From Torreya grandis (taxonomy: Eukaryota; Streptophyta; Pinopsida; Cupressales; Taxaceae), in assembly GCA_037957365.1 (NCBI GenBank), contig JARHVA010005351.1:1168001-1232000 (forward strand): a stretch of DNA of 64,000 bases. Reading direction: 5' to 3'. Below, piece after piece: positions 49,936 through 62,640 of the stretch. The notes beneath the pieces were generated by a model. It did not search any database, was not told the origin of the DNA, and was given only the letters and a program-made list of their open reading frames with translations. Position 1 is the stretch's first letter, and the number at the start of each line of letters is the position of its first letter. Position numbers and translations under genes: made by a program.

Positions 49936-50974
49936 ATGTATTAAACTTAAACATGAAAGTAAAATCCACAATGTCCCAGTTGATCCCCATCAATTTAAAA
50001 CTTTCAAACTCACCTTATAACCAAATAATGTATTAATTTTGTTACAAATTAATACCCCATCATCATATAATGAAGCATCCTCTAGCATGACAATCCCTGC
50101 ATCAAAAATTGGTAAGGAGTCTATTGATTCTACATTTCAATAGTTATCTATTATAGAATATCAGTTATTAACACTTAATACTTTCCTTAATATATAATAA
50201 TATGGATGTCTAGACAAACAAAAGGATTATTATCTAAATTTAGGAGAAATTATTCCCTTTGGTCCACCTATCCTCCACACCCATTTGATCTATGGGGGAA
50301 TATATTGACCTTCTTTAGGACTTTATAACCAGACCCATGCGAAACATTTTACCTCAAACATTTTCTTCCTTGATAAACCCCACTTTGTAAAGACATACCT
50401 AAAATGGTGTGCTTAGAAGGGTTTAGGTATTGGATTCTATGAACAAGGCCCACATGAGGTTGCATTGGGAGATTTTAGGAAACCCCATGAAAATCATGGC
50501 CTTAGTTTTAGAAAAAAAACCCAAAGCTATCCTATAGGTTACTCTCCCTCCCATCCTTCAAGAGGATATGCTATCCTCACCATCCATTACCCCTTCTTTG
50601 ATAGATGATGTCATATCCATTCCCCCAAACTATTTTTATTCAATGTAATTACTAAATAACCTCTCATATATCACCATGATGGAGAGGTCAAAATCACTCT
50701 TCTACCCTACCCATACATGATAGGGTAGGATCCCACCATCCCTATTTTACAGTGCCAGGATGATGATTTAATCTTAACCCATTTGGGCATTGAGAACTCC
50801 CATCTACATAAATCCCCTTCATCTAAAACCTCTATTCTATTAAATGAGGCCACCATTGACATTAACATAGGATCTTATGAGACTCCATCGATAATTAAGG
50901 TCATAAAATATTTACATCCCTAGGAGTTATAGGATTTCATTTCATTTATAATAGATCACAATGAAGCATTAACT
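49936..50974 (+). other. Protease-RT linker of element III
   Basis: Short readable stretches such as GSYETPSIIKVIKYLHP-like sequence at about 50870-50930 fit the Tat linker. No independent domain was recognised. Confidence 0.4.
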
Positions 50975-51730
50975 TTTTCCTATAGAGATATTTTTAGTAT
51001 TTATCCTGATATCATCATCCATAATATTTTCACATTCCCTGATGCCAAACCTATAAAGTAAAAGCTCTAAAAAATGCATCCTCATTTTGCACTCTTGGTT
51101 AAAGAATAAATATAGTGCCTCTTATCCATTAAATTTATCCAGCCTATTGATTACCCTCAATGGGTATCTAAAATTGTTCCTATCACCAATCCTACAAGGG
51201 GACTATGCTTTTATACTGACTTTTGAGACCTTAATCTCGCATGTCCAAACGATGATTTCCCTTTCCCTAATATTGACTAGTTACTGGATTTAACTACAGG
51301 GCATGAAATTTTTTCACTTATGGATGGTTTCTCTATATATCATCATATCCTCATCACACTATAAGATTAACATAAGACTTCATTTATCAATCTCTATGGG
51401 ACTTTCTACTATCGAGTTATGCCTTTAGGCCTAAAGAATGAAGAAGCCAACTATCAAAGAGCTATGACTTACATATTTCATGATATTATCCATAAAATGG
51501 TTGAGGATTATGTGTATGATCTCCTTGGTAAATAAAAATTATGAAAATACCACCTTTGGGTCCTAAAAGTTATTTTCATTTGTTTAATCTAATTTTATGT
51601 CTATCTAAATTCTAAGAAATATAATTTTAGAGTATTGATGGGTAAGATTTTAAGCTTTATTATCTCTATCTATGTGATATAAGTTTATCCTATTAAAATC
51701 AAATCCATTTTATAAATTCCACCCCCATCC
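50975..51730 (+). pseudogene. Reverse transcriptase of element III (YVYD at the active site)
   Basis: The sequence runs IHNIFTFPDAKPI at about 51015, MHPHFALLVKE at about 51074, then QPIDYPQWVSKIVPI, CPNDDFPFPNID, SLMDGFS, TSFINLYGTFYYRVMPLGLKN, and DYVYD at 51506-51520. The first Asp of the catalytic YVDD is Tyr. The CPNDDFPFP block is the Tat form of the fingers motif. Frame is kept over long stretches but broken by TAA/TAG stops. The plus ORF at 51087-51293 is a shadow in another frame. Confidence 0.8.
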
Positions 51731-51879
51731 TATCTTAAGTGGTTGCATAGTTTACAACATAAATTATAGTCTATCTGTAATTTTATCTCCCAACTATCTG
51801 ATTGATGTCAACCATTCCATCACCTCCTAAGGAAATATATCAATTTAAAATAGGGATATAGTTATTAGGAGGATTTTAA

Positions 51880-52310
51880 ATCTCTTAAGAGTTACATTCT
51901 TACACCACTAGTTATCACTCCTTCAAAAGAGGGGAAACCCTTCTTATATATTTCTGATATCGATCATGCCCTTGGAGCCATGCTTGCGCATTGTGATGTC
52001 CAATATAAAGATTAAGTAGTTTACTATATTAGTCTCAAAATTATTGAATATGAGATGAATTATTATCATACAAATAATTTTTTCCTAGCTTTAGTATTTA
52101 TTTCTTCTAATCTATACCATTATTTGTTCAAACACATAACCTATGTGATCACAAACACCAATCCCTTAAAGTTTATGCATCCCAAAAATTATCAAAATAA
52201 ATGAATAGCCAAATGGATCATAATTTTAGTAGAATTTTATCTAGATTTTATCCATAAAAAATAATTTAAAGGTCAAATCATTGTTAATCATCTTGACAAG
52301 GTGCATCTTT
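51880..52310 (+). pseudogene. RNase H of element III
   Basis: The segment reads FLYISDIDHALGAMLAHCD, VVYYISLKI...YEMNYYHTN, ALVFISSNLYHYLFKHITYVITNTNPLKF and IAKWIIILVEFYLDF, then a KGQIIVNHL tether. This is the normal gypsy RNase H and tether. The order and spacing match copy B at 9060-9420. Confidence 0.7.
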
Positions 52311-52369
52311 CTAATAATGAACTAGTTAATTAGGAATTCCTATATGAATCTATATCCTCCACATCCCAA

Positions 52370-52865
52370 ATAGATCTACAATATCAATTGACTTTATTAT
52401 TTGATGGATCCAAATGCTAGCATGGTTGGGGAATTGTAATTATCATAATCCCTCCTAGGGGATACCTATACCTCTATCCTACAAGCTTGATTTTGACTAC
52501 ACTAATAATAAGGTAGAATATGAGTATTTAATCATAAGTCTCCAAACTAGTTTAACCTTGGGTATTAAGACACTATATATGGTGATTCCCATCTTATGGT
52601 CAATAAAATTAATGGAATCTATAATGATTACCTTTATAATCATAAGACCTTTTATGATCATTTGGTAGCTTCTTTCAAGCATTATGCTATCCAAACCACT
52701 CCTCAATCAACTAACAAGTTTGATGGTACTATGGCTTCTTTGGCCTCCTTTATCCCATCATCATATCAAGATACTAAGTTGTTTGGCCTCATACATAGGA
52801 TTAATCAACCTTATTTTAAAAAAAATAACCTTATATACATCCATATTGTGGAGGAAATCCATTAG
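52370..52865 (+). pseudogene. Second (Tat-type) RNase H of element III
   Basis: LLFDGSKC...GWGIVII at about 52395 gives the first Asp. A frame change follows. The open frame 52596-52865 holds MVNKINGIYNDYLYNHKTFYDHLVASFKHYAIQTTPQSTN (compare the QVNGDYQCK block of copy B), and ASLASFIPS is the C-terminal block. The domain is the same as 9600-9968 of copy B and places element III in the Tat clade. Confidence 0.7.
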
Positions 52866-52979
52866 ATCTATGGTATGCATAGATATTTACTTACCTATTA
52901 AGGGGGAATACTCCTTTAGATCTATCTATAAATGACAAGCGATCTTTCCAATAATGTGTCATACAATTTTTTTAAATTA

Positions 52980-54130
52980 GAGGGTGATATTTATAAGTGT
53001 GGTTTCCATGGTATCCTTCTTCATTATTTTTAAGGTTATAAGGTGACCCTTACTATCAAAGAAGCTCATGATGGGTCATGTGGTTGACATTTTAGTGACT
53101 ATACCATCACTAAGATCTTATAATTAGGTTATTATTAGCTCACTCTAAATTAGGATTGTTATAAATATGTTAAAAAATGCATAAAATGTTAGTAGCATGA
53201 TAAACTATCCCGTGTCCCTAATCAAGCATTGTAGGTAGCATATGGATTTTAGCCTTTCTCCTAATGGGGGCTTGATATTATAAGTCAAATCAATCCTAAA
53301 TCTTCCCAACATCATGAATTTATCATTACTACCATTGAGTATTTTAATAATTGGGTGGAGGTTATCTCCCTTATTTCAACTAAAGTAGATAAAATTATTG
53401 AATTTATTAGTGAATATATTATTTGTCACTTTGGCATCCCTCATAAGATCATCACAAATAATGGAATTTTTTTTAAGAATACAAAGGTTCAAGAGATATG
53501 TGATTCTTTTAGAATTAAATATGGCTTCTCTTCACCTTACTATCCTCAAACTAATGGACAAGTTAAGGCATCTAATAAAACTCTGGTCAAAATCCTAACT
53601 AAAGTCATTAATTAAGCAAAAAAATGGTATCTTCATGTTCCATTTGACTTATAGGCTTATCTAGCTAGTATTTGAATCCCCATAAGGGATAATCCTTTTT
53701 ATCTTATTTATGGTATTAAAGCTATACTTCCTCTAGAGGTTCAGATTCCTTCCCCTCACATCTCCCTTAAAGATATCATTTTTGAGGATGACTTTAGTTA
53801 GGAATGATTTGCCTAGCTCAAGCTCTTGGATGAGTGTCGATTAGTTTCCCTTGACCATATCCATGTATATCAAGAATAGATAAAACATTCCTATAATAAA
53901 CATCTAAAATAACATGAATTTAATATTGACAACCTTTTCTTAAAGGAAAATCAACATGTCACTAATATGGAAAAAAGAAAAAGGGGAAAATTTGCTCCAA
54001 ATTAGCTCAGACCATATATTATTACCCATAAGTATGGATGTGGGGCATATCAATTAGACTCTCTTAATTTAAAATCAAAATTAAACATCTTAGTGCATTA
54101 CATCTGCATCCTTTCTACTATTAATAAATC
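52980..54130 (+). pseudogene. Integrase of element III (Asn and Lys at two DDE positions)
   Basis: Zinc finger: EAHDGSCG.HFSDYTITKIL then YKYVKKCIKC at about 53070-53200. Core: W-G-L-D at 53265-53276 with the first Asp present, FNNWVEVI, then the open frame 53355-53615 with FGIPHKIITNNGIFFKN (Asn at 53457-53459 for the second Asp) and YYPQTNGQVKASNKTL (Lys at 53565-53567 for Glu). The C-terminal part with GIKAILPLEVQIPSPHISL runs to about 53790 and weaker similarity to about 54130. Confidence 0.82.
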
Positions 54131-55014
54131 TTAATCGCCTTAGTTTGCCTAGTTTAGTTTCCTGGTTCCATATCCCTACTATTTTTATACCAAATAATGA
54201 TATATAGAGATATGCGGTTATCCGACATCATTTCCCACTTTTAAATTTGGATATTATTACCTTAGATATATTCATAGAATTATCTAAATGGATAATCTTA
54301 TCCTATATTGGGAAGGATAACCAAATCATTATTCCCTGAAAACCCTCCTTATCACTAATTCATTTTAAGAATAAGTGTTTTATATTGTGTAACAAAGCTT
54401 TGTATAATTGTCCTAAAATACCTGAGGCCAATCCATAAATAAATAATAAGATTGGGATCAAAAAAATAATCATATACAAGACAACTCAAAATAAATATAT
54501 TTCCCCCTCAAAGGACAACTATGTAAATCCATAAAATATGCAAAAATATACAAAATATCAAAATCATAGACTATTCCCTCAAAGGAGAGTTGTTTAAAAG
54601 AAAAATAAAAACATATACCTTGGATGGCTACTATTCACAAAAATATCCCAAGAAATATTCTTGCATTGATCATATTTATTTAATTTAGTAGACTTTCGAC
54701 ATTGATTAGTTTACATGGATTGACACAAAAGGATATTAGGTTTGACCTTAGTCTTAGGTGTGCATGATGGAAACATATTTTTATTAGACTTCATTTTATA
54801 TCAAATCCTAAAATAAAAATCCTCATATGTTTCCATCTCAAATATCTTAAACTTTGTTGACTTAAGGTTATTAGTATAGTTATTAGCAGTTAGTTAAGGA
54901 TGCACATGCATACCTCTCAAGTGGTTTTATTGGGTCATGGTATGAGCTAATAACGAGAAGTAAATCCATTTGTAAACTAAATTTGTGTTAATTAATTACA
55001 TATTTTTCCATATA
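54131..55014. other. No recognisable coding; tail of element III
   Basis: This is non-coding AT-rich sequence after integrase. Two short stretches (54500-54530 and 54570-54590) share ccctcaaaggasarytgt. No LTR start, polypurine tract or protein-like frame could be supported. Confidence 0.4.
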
Positions 55015-55615
55015 TATTAACAAATATCCTAATCTATTAACTCAAAAATCTATAAACATGAAATTAGTAATTTATAGATTGCATCCATAATAATCATAAT
55101 CCATAAACATTGTTTTTCATAATCCATAATGTAATCCAAAGTCCATAATCATAACCCAAAATCATAATTTATGAAATTTTAGAATTTTAAATCCATAATC
55201 CATAATCACTTACATCACATCTATAATCCATAATCAATAGTCAAATATACATCCATAATCCATAAAATTTTTTACATAAAATCCCTAATCCATAATCTGA
55301 CCAACTCATTAAATCTATAATCACATAATCAAAGTCACATCCTTATTAATTTAATTATGGACATTTTAAACATTAAATATATCAAAATCACATCCACCAT
55401 AATATAATAATGATTCATAAGCATTTTATAACATTTAAATCCATAATCAAATAATTTAATCACATCACATAAATATCCATAATCCATAAACTTTTTAAAT
55501 ATAAATCCATCACATGTAACAACCATAATAAATCACATCACATAAAAATACATAATCACATATAATATAAGAATTTATGTAAGCATAATCCAAGAACATA
55601 CATAATCATGAATAA
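55015..55615. repeat. AT-rich short-period repeat (ccataatccataatca)
   Basis: About 600 bp are dominated by ccataatc / cataatcacat units of 7-12 bp in irregular order, with many copies. The minus-strand ORF at 55335-55526 is produced by the repeat. It separates element III pol from the antisense PMD gene. Confidence 0.8.
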
Positions 55616-55649
55616 TATATATAAATAATTAATGTACATTAAAGTATCT

Positions 55650-57460
55650 GTATACATGTTTATGGCTTTCTAACCAGTATGATGAATATAAATACATCAA
55701 TACAAGGGGATACTATATTAACTATATCCTGCTTAGATGGATGCTCTCTAGAGCTCCACCACCATCTCCACTCCCATATCCTCCCCCATATCCACCTCTA
55801 TCCTTGTCCCTATATCTCCTCTAAGATACACTCCCCATGTTCATCGACCTTATATGTGTGTACCTAGAAGACCCACCTTGTGTAGATATATGGGATGCAT
55901 AGTATGGAATCTATGATGTAGATCTAGTATGATCTGCTCATATAGTGCATCTCCATGAACAAATCCCTTCATATCTCAATTCTCATGGTCCCCACCCATC
56001 TATTTCTTGGCCCCAACACCTCTCTATCTATCTGCACTAATGGGTCTCTCTCCCCCTCCTTGGGTTATCTATCTCTACTTAGTATTTATCCTGAGCCTCT
56101 ACCACCATATATCATGACTCAACTATAAATATTCTAACCCCACCTATAATGTATTTAATTTGGTCTAAAGGGTATCCTACTCAATCTTAACTATGGTCAA
56201 ATCCCCCTGAGCTGAAGCTAGATGCCTTTATAAGGTGGTACACTAAGCCCTCAATGTATCCCTATATACGATAAGCTCTATTACATATATTTCCTTTTCT
56301 TCTATCTATTCCTCTCCCACATACTCTACCCCATCCTCCTTATCTCCCATCTCATCCTCTCCTCCCTCCTCCTCATCCTTCCCCATCTCCTCATCCCATC
56401 CCTCTTGGCACAGATGCACCACCTTATCCTATTGAGCTATCCACTATCCTGACCACCATGTTATGTATGTAGGAGTTCACCCCACATACCCCACACCATC
56501 TTCTACTAGCTATAACTCATCCTACATAGGGAAAACTCTATTGGTTGGTAGTGAAATCTCTCAATATGTCTCATCCTTCCTATATATATGTGGGTCCCAT
56601 GTAGTGTCCTATACCAACCCAAACTACCATTACACTCACCTAAAATGGAGATAATCTAGGTACTCCATCCTCCTCCCCATCACCCAACTCTCCCTCCATA
56701 TGATTTTAAGCTCTACCTCCTCCTTGGACATGTAATAACTATTAGATAGGGTTGTTAAATGATGTCTACATCTCTCAACCCCTCTAGGACCCCTTAGTAG
56801 AAATTGAGGTCTATCACAATACCATCTATATAACCTCATGTTAGATCAAACTTCCATCAAAGGAAGGCCATATTATACTCAGTATCATACCATCGTATCC
56901 ATGGGGAATCAATGGGACACACTACCTTAATGTGCTCATAGGCCTAGTATTTTAGAATTATAATCACATCCATGCCATATTTCCTCCAGGTTATCCAACC
57001 CTAGAGCTCCTTATAAATATACATTAGCAAAGTATATGCCCATGTAAAAACTATCTAGTGCTCTAGAATATATGTAACTACACCAATCATGATCCATGGG
57101 AATCATCCTCCCCTTGAATTTGGGAGTGCATAATAAGATATAGCCAACAACATCATAGTAAAAACACCTATCCCCATTGTATCAGCTACACATGGTAGCT
57201 CAAAATCAAATCCACCAATAAAAAATCTATTATCCACCATTTCATCACCGTATAGATATGTTAGCACTGATCCTCACCCCCTACTCATCTATAGGTACTA
57301 TGGGAACTCTATGCATAGGAAGTCATAGTATTTGGTAGGTGTCCTACTTAGTGAAGGTAATATCCTTGTTGAGAAACTATAATGTCCTGATAGTAACATC
57401 CCAACACTCCAAAAAGGTAACCAACAACCCATATCTTAATGAATGTATTTTTAATGATTC
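55650..57460 (-). pseudogene. Plant mobile domain (PMD) protein gene, decayed
   Basis: On the minus strand from about 57460, LVTFLECWDVTIRT...ITFTK.DTYQIL.LPMHRVPI matches the PMD N-terminal W...T.TF...T.TL.D....L.LP..G pattern. Then GDEMVDNRFFIGGFDFELP, MGIGVFTMMLLAISYYALP, WIMIGVVTYILEH.IVFTWAYTLLMYIYKEL, DVIIILKY.AYEHI and a RLYRWYCDRPQFLLRGPRGVE block (frame 56839-56636) follow in order. The C-terminal end (to 55650) is Glu/Gly-rich. PMD proteins occur as host genes and inside plant transposable elements. Stops and shifts show it is dead. I infer a transposon-borne copy antisense to element III. Confidence 0.6.
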
Positions 57461-58352
57461 ACTCTTCCTAGTACTATAACCTCCAGGTGGGCCTAGTCAT
57501 TATTGTTGAGTTGAACCTATAGTTACTCCAATAAGGAAAACACGTGATTCCATATCTATAATAGAGTCTATGCCTATCATTGGCATCACCTATAAGCCTA
57601 AAATCACTTAAAAAACTCTAACTTATCCTTACTCTAGACTCTAATCTAAGCCCTTCCCATTTTTTATGTGAATCAACACTGATCCCTTATGGATTGGCAC
57701 TATTTTATAAGGATCAACATCATTTTGATGAAATGATGTCAATTTTTAGTGAATCATCATGTATTCAATAGGGAATTAGTTCCAATTCTCTACCATAATT
57801 TTACCATAATAATATCCCTATCCTACCTACAAAAAGCCTCAAAACTTTAAAAATATTTAAAAAATAAAATAAAAATAATAAAATAATGGACCTACCTTGT
57901 TTAGTGAGTGTTACCATCACCTCAATCTGTTATCACTAGCCTCCATCTCATTTTTTATCACACACATAATTTGAGCTCTTAGGAATCATTTCATTTTCAT
58001 AAATATCAAATGATCCCTTTTTCATGTTTTACTTTCTTATATACCTAACTTTGGATTGATGCCAAACTATTTTAGATCAATATTGACTTATTTGATCATC
58101 ATTGATTCATTTTAGATCAATGATGATTGGCCCATTTTAGCACTATGTGTAATTTTACATACATCCAACCCTACTCATTAGATTTATCTTGGTACCTTTA
58201 CACATCTACCTTATTATTTTTCATATACCATTTTTGGTTTGTGGATTTTGACCCCCTGTTAGTCCCATAACCAACATAAAGCATGTACTCCTTTGGGTAT
58301 TTCCATTTAGTGTGTCTTAAGAGTGTATTTTATCTTGAAAATAGATGTCTAA
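57461..58352 (-). promoter_or_regulatory. Upstream region of the PMD gene with TATA-like box and candidate splice donor
   Basis: On the minus strand a TATA-like ggtatataagaaag lies at about 58046-58033. A candidate 5' splice site, aaacaag followed by gtaggt, is at 57902-57890 and is followed by T-rich sequence. Copies of a gattgatctaaaatgaatca-like motif lie on both sides (58060-58140 and 57665-57770). The layout resembles 44660-45180 on the opposite strand. No protein-like frame is seen. Confidence 0.4.
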
Positions 58353-61201
58353 TGTTATATGTACAAACCACTGAGAGGGGGGTGAATTAGTGGTGGAAAA
58401 TAATCCAATTAAATTTCCAAATTCTTCAAACACTTAGGAATTCAATACAACCAGTCATGAAACATTCAACTTGTTTATAGTAATGAACAATAGATAATGC
58501 ACATAACATACACAAAAGACAATATCTATGTGGGAGACCCTATTTTGGAATAAAACCCACTCTCAAGCCTATAAACACATGGACTACTTGTCCTATAAGA
58601 TGATCACAAACATGAGACTGGTCAAGTCCTTTTGATCAGAATTTAATGAAACACCTATTTCATAAGGAACATCAACCTCTAGGTTGATCAAGTCCTTCTG
58701 ACCATCTATTGGTCATGTCATTTTGACTAGATTTAGTGAAACACCTATTTCACAAGGAACACCTACTCCTAAGATGATCAAGTCCTTTTGACAACCTATT
58801 GGTCAAGTCCTTCTAACCTAAATGTTGATCACCCTCCCAACACCTATGAAATGAACATCTCCTATTTACTAATTACATTCCAATCTAATGGAGATATAAT
58901 GTATATCATCTCTCTTCAAATATACACACTACACTATCTGCACTTTGATTTACCTCTCAAATCAACCATCAATCTCAGATAGACATCATCTATCCTTTAC
59001 TCATCCTTAACATTCAAACCTATAAGAGAATTATCTTTAACATAAAAATAATGACCTATAGGTCATACATAAAATCATCAACCTACTATGTTATTAAATC
59101 AATCCACTAGGCACCCACCATTTCTTGTTTCCTTCACTCTTCCACACTCACGAACACCTCTTATCTCAAATCTCACTAGTCTAGAAATCATCATCTTTGA
59201 TTTCACTATTTATAAATCCTTCATGATTATTATCATCTGGGTTAGCCATATACTTGCCTTAGCCCTTAAGGCATCTTACATATCTCAATACTATCCACAC
59301 AGGTCAATCATAACATCCATGGGTAACACTTAGCCTTTTAATTACTCCTTAGTAGCCCTTATAGGTCTCATGGAGACCTATTCATTCCTTTAGCACTTCA
59401 ACAAGCAAATTATAAACATAATATCACTTCTAAATGCATATGTCCATTCCATATGACCTTTTAGACATACTCAAATGATCATATACATCATGACACTCCT
59501 TTGCATATGCTCAATCTAATTAAACATTAGCCTTGTACACAAGTACACCATGAACAAATAAATAATCAAATTCTAAGAATTTTTTCATATAGAATATGGA
59601 TTATTCAAATAAATAAATTCTATAAAAATCATCCTTAGAGATTTTACAACAATCTCCAATATCTAAGTCCCCTTGAAAAATCCAAATACCAAGATAAAAA
59701 ATCAAAATATCCTTCCTAAGTCACTTACAAAACATGGTCAAACACATAGTCAACTTCAGAGCTTAGTATCTACAATTGTGTAGATAGTTAGACCTTATAA
59801 TAATTTTTTTTGGATGTATCTTGGAGTCCATTACATCTTCAAATTCATTTTAAATCAAAATTTATGGCTCAAAAACTAAGAACAGGTATTTCCTTTTTTA
59901 AATTCCAATATTTTAATCCAAATGGTCATAGTTAAACCTCGATCACTTAGAGCACATCTCATGCTCTTCACTCAACTCACTCAACTTTAATTTTTGATAT
60001 TATTTGAAAGTATATTGAAATGTAACTCATAATGATGCATCGTATACATGTTAAACCTAGAATATGTTGACTTCATCTTGTGTACCCTTACAATATTGAC
60101 CAAACGCACATTGTCGATCTGCATGGATCAAACAGGGCTTTATCTTACAGTGCTCACTATTAGATCTCACTCATAACTCTCAATATTATGACAATTGTCA
60201 CCCTCCATGTGCCTTATAAGAAATTTTATGATAGTACATTGTGCTTGTGCCACTTGGTAGTCTCACATTCATTATTGACTCTTTGAATTATCCTACACCA
60301 TTGATCTTCGATATCAACCATCACTCACCATTGATCTTCTATCGGACTAACAAGCTTGTGACACTTGTCACCTACACATAGACCCTTTAACATATTAAAT
60401 TTTATGTAAACCATTGGATCAACATCTATGATCTAACATGAACTATTAAATCTACTGACTAGTGACCTCAAACTTTAGCATATTTAAACTTGACAGTCTT
60501 TGGATTGACATAGTCTGCAAGAGTGACTTTGAAGATTTATAACTCAAGCTAAAAATAACTTCAAGATTCCAAATTTTCAAATGACCTTATTGGTACTATA
60601 AATTATATCTCCATAAAATAATTTTATCTCATTTGATTTTATAAGTACTATAAATAAATTCTTAAACTTTTTGGCTCATCCATATTTATATGAGGTGCAG
60701 TGACGGTTGGCTAAGTATGGGAACATAGTAAATCTTTTTGAGAAGCCATCTTTACCCTTAATAACTTTTAATTTAGTCAATGACATGAATTTAAATTTGT
60801 ATCATACAAACTTGGGACTAATGTGATCACACCAATATGACCAACTCCCCTTGACTCATCCATACATGGTAATGGTGATGTCAACAAACTATCTACTTAG
60901 ATTTCTTTGACACTCAGACCCAAAATGTCTAGATGAAAACTATGAACTACTAGATGAAATAAAATAATGCACAAAATAATTAGAAGCATATAATATCTCT
61001 TATGAGAACTATTTCATAGCTTAAATCATGATACTCATCCCTAAACATCCTCAATCATGCCAAAAACTAAAAATTAACCAAACCTACTTCAAGCATATTA
61101 TGACAAACACACTACACACTTTGTCATTGATAATTAGACTATTAATACACTTAATCCACTCACTTGGAAACCTCCATGACATCAATAATAACTCTCCAAA
61201 A
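58353..61201 (-). mobile_element. LTR of a minus-strand Ty1/copia-type element (about 2.85 kb)
   Basis: On the plus strand it runs from tgttatatgtacaaaccact with the adjacent gagaggggggtgaattagtgg motif, common near the end of long plant copia-type LTRs, to ...ctctccaaaa at 61201, next to the polypurine tract. In element sense the start is ttttggag, probably a decayed TGTTGGAG. Possible target-site bases at the far end are tctaa (58348-58352). Plus-strand ORFs at 58788-58982, 59088-59333 and 61028-61279 have no family resemblance and are not called. Confidence 0.6.
58620..58820. repeat. Tandem repeat of about 90 bp inside the LTR, 2.2 units
   Basis: Units start at 58620, 58711 and 58801 with ggtcaagtccttttgaYc and contain tgaaacacctatttcaYaag. 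The third is truncated after about 20 bp. Confidence 0.75.
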
Positions 61202-61230
61202 ATCTCCCCTTTATCATTGATGTCAACACC
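61202..61230 (-). promoter_or_regulatory. Polypurine tract of the copia-type element
   Basis: The minus strand reads gttgacatcaatgataaagg followed by ggagatt. This is very close to the ATCAATGACAAAGGGGGAGATTG polypurine region of long plant copia (SIRE/Maximus-type) elements. It fixes element orientation and the inner LTR edge. Confidence 0.65.
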
Positions 61231-62640
61231 CATCATACAGTTCACCTTCCTTCTCTCTCTTCAAGCATTTTCAATTTAAAAACCTTCATCCCCTTTGACA
61301 CAATGACAAAGTTGGGAAAAAATAATCCTAAAGACCTAAAAATACTACCAAAAGGAGAGGAAAACCTTAAAATTTTGATACAAACTCTCCCTTACCTTGA
61401 TCCCCACCTCTTCTTTGCCTTGACAACTTCCTCTTGCTATATGTCAACACTCTCTTCAACCAAGCACTACAACCAGTGAAGAAACAACACACAAAATCAC
61501 TAAAATTTGATGGAACTAACTGATAATTTGTTTAATATGGAATCCACCTAATATATCTGATCCATTTCACCTCTTGAGCATCTTCAAATATTCACATACC
61601 ATGAACAACCACCACACAGACTTACTAGCTTTCTCTCTTAATCTACCTCAAGGAGCACCAAAATAACTTAATACCACTCACCAAATAGGAAAAATATTCT
61701 AAAACAACCTAATAACTCACTTTTAAAAACACTCATTGCCTTGTTATTTTGGAGAAACTAAACAAAAACATCAAATCTTCATACTAGGCTTGTCTAGACT
61801 CCTTGTAACCCTACCTGTAACTTGTAGAGCCTAAATATTTTATTAGACATACTTTCAAGACTTGAAACTTTTTATCTAGAACAATCTAATATGACCCCTT
61901 AATAACACCAATTTACATCACCTATATCCTCCTCTACAACATACTTCACAAATCTACTAGCTAATTAGGCCTCCATCTTGACAAAAACATGAATAATTTG
62001 AAAAACACAAACCTTCATATCTCTATGAAGCTTCATTTGACAACCGATTTAGACCATTAAACATATTAAAAAATCCTCAAACCTCAATTCATAAGGTAAA
62101 CCACTTTTCTAGCATAGCCCAAAACTCTAGAATCTTAAAACAAACAGGGTCAATAAACCTCTTTCTAGTCAATTCCCACCTATAAAACTTCTTGCAAACC
62201 TAGAGACAACCATCACATACTTATAGACCTAGATTTGAGCTTCCATAATTTTGGTAACCCATACATCCTATAACCTATTTTAGGCTTGCTTGCCCTTAAG
62301 CCAAAATTAAGAAAATTGAGAGTATTCAAAAATCTCCAATTTGACTTTAACATACCTTTAGACCTAAAAACCACCTAGATCATGCTAAAATAAAGTCAAT
62401 AGACCTTTATATGAAAAAATATTATCTTGACAAGTCACAAATCCTCCTTTGTCACCAAGAAACCCTCAATCTAACCCAATAGATTGCTCCGTCTTTAAGA
62501 CCAAAATCCCTGAATACACCTTGAGAACACATACTCGCTTCTCCACAAGAAACATGTCTCCTAAGAAGCATAGACAGAGACCTCTACACTAAAATACTCT
62601 AAAAACAAAGTGAATCTAGGAGTGGCCCACATATCTTTAG
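61231..62640 (-). other. Untranslated or unrecognised region between gag and polypurine tract
   Basis: On the minus strand no RT, RNase H, integrase or protease motif was found here, although pol should lie between gag and the 3' LTR in a copia element. Protein-like fragments (a PKDMWATPRFTLF-like stretch near 62640) exist but are too short to classify. An envelope-like remnant cannot be excluded. Confidence 0.4.

Larger units (their letters stand above)
44650..54130 (+). mobile_element. Element III: Tat-clade Ty3/gypsy element
   Basis: The order is leader, gag, protease, RT, RNase H, aRNH, integrase, all on the plus strand. Gag carries a GHDIE-type Tat knuckle region and pol has the second RNase H, both Tat marks. 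The element is riddled with stops, and the active sites of protease, RT and integrase all carry replacements. LTR borders were not found. Its 3' end may extend to about 58350 if the antisense PMD gene belongs to it. Confidence 0.8.

Noticed and set aside
55015..55615. Possible CRISPR-like array because of short repeats
   Set aside because: Units are 7-12 bp, AT-rich and irregular with no constant spacers, in a plant retrotransposon context.
55679..56654. Plus-strand ORFs at 55679-55867 and 56463-56654 rich in His, Pro, Ser and Tyr
   Set aside because: Antisense to the PMD gene remnant; no family resemblance.
59088..61279. ORFs at 59088-59333 and 61028-61279
   Set aside because: Both lie in the copia-type LTR or overlap the polypurine tract and show no protein-family pattern.
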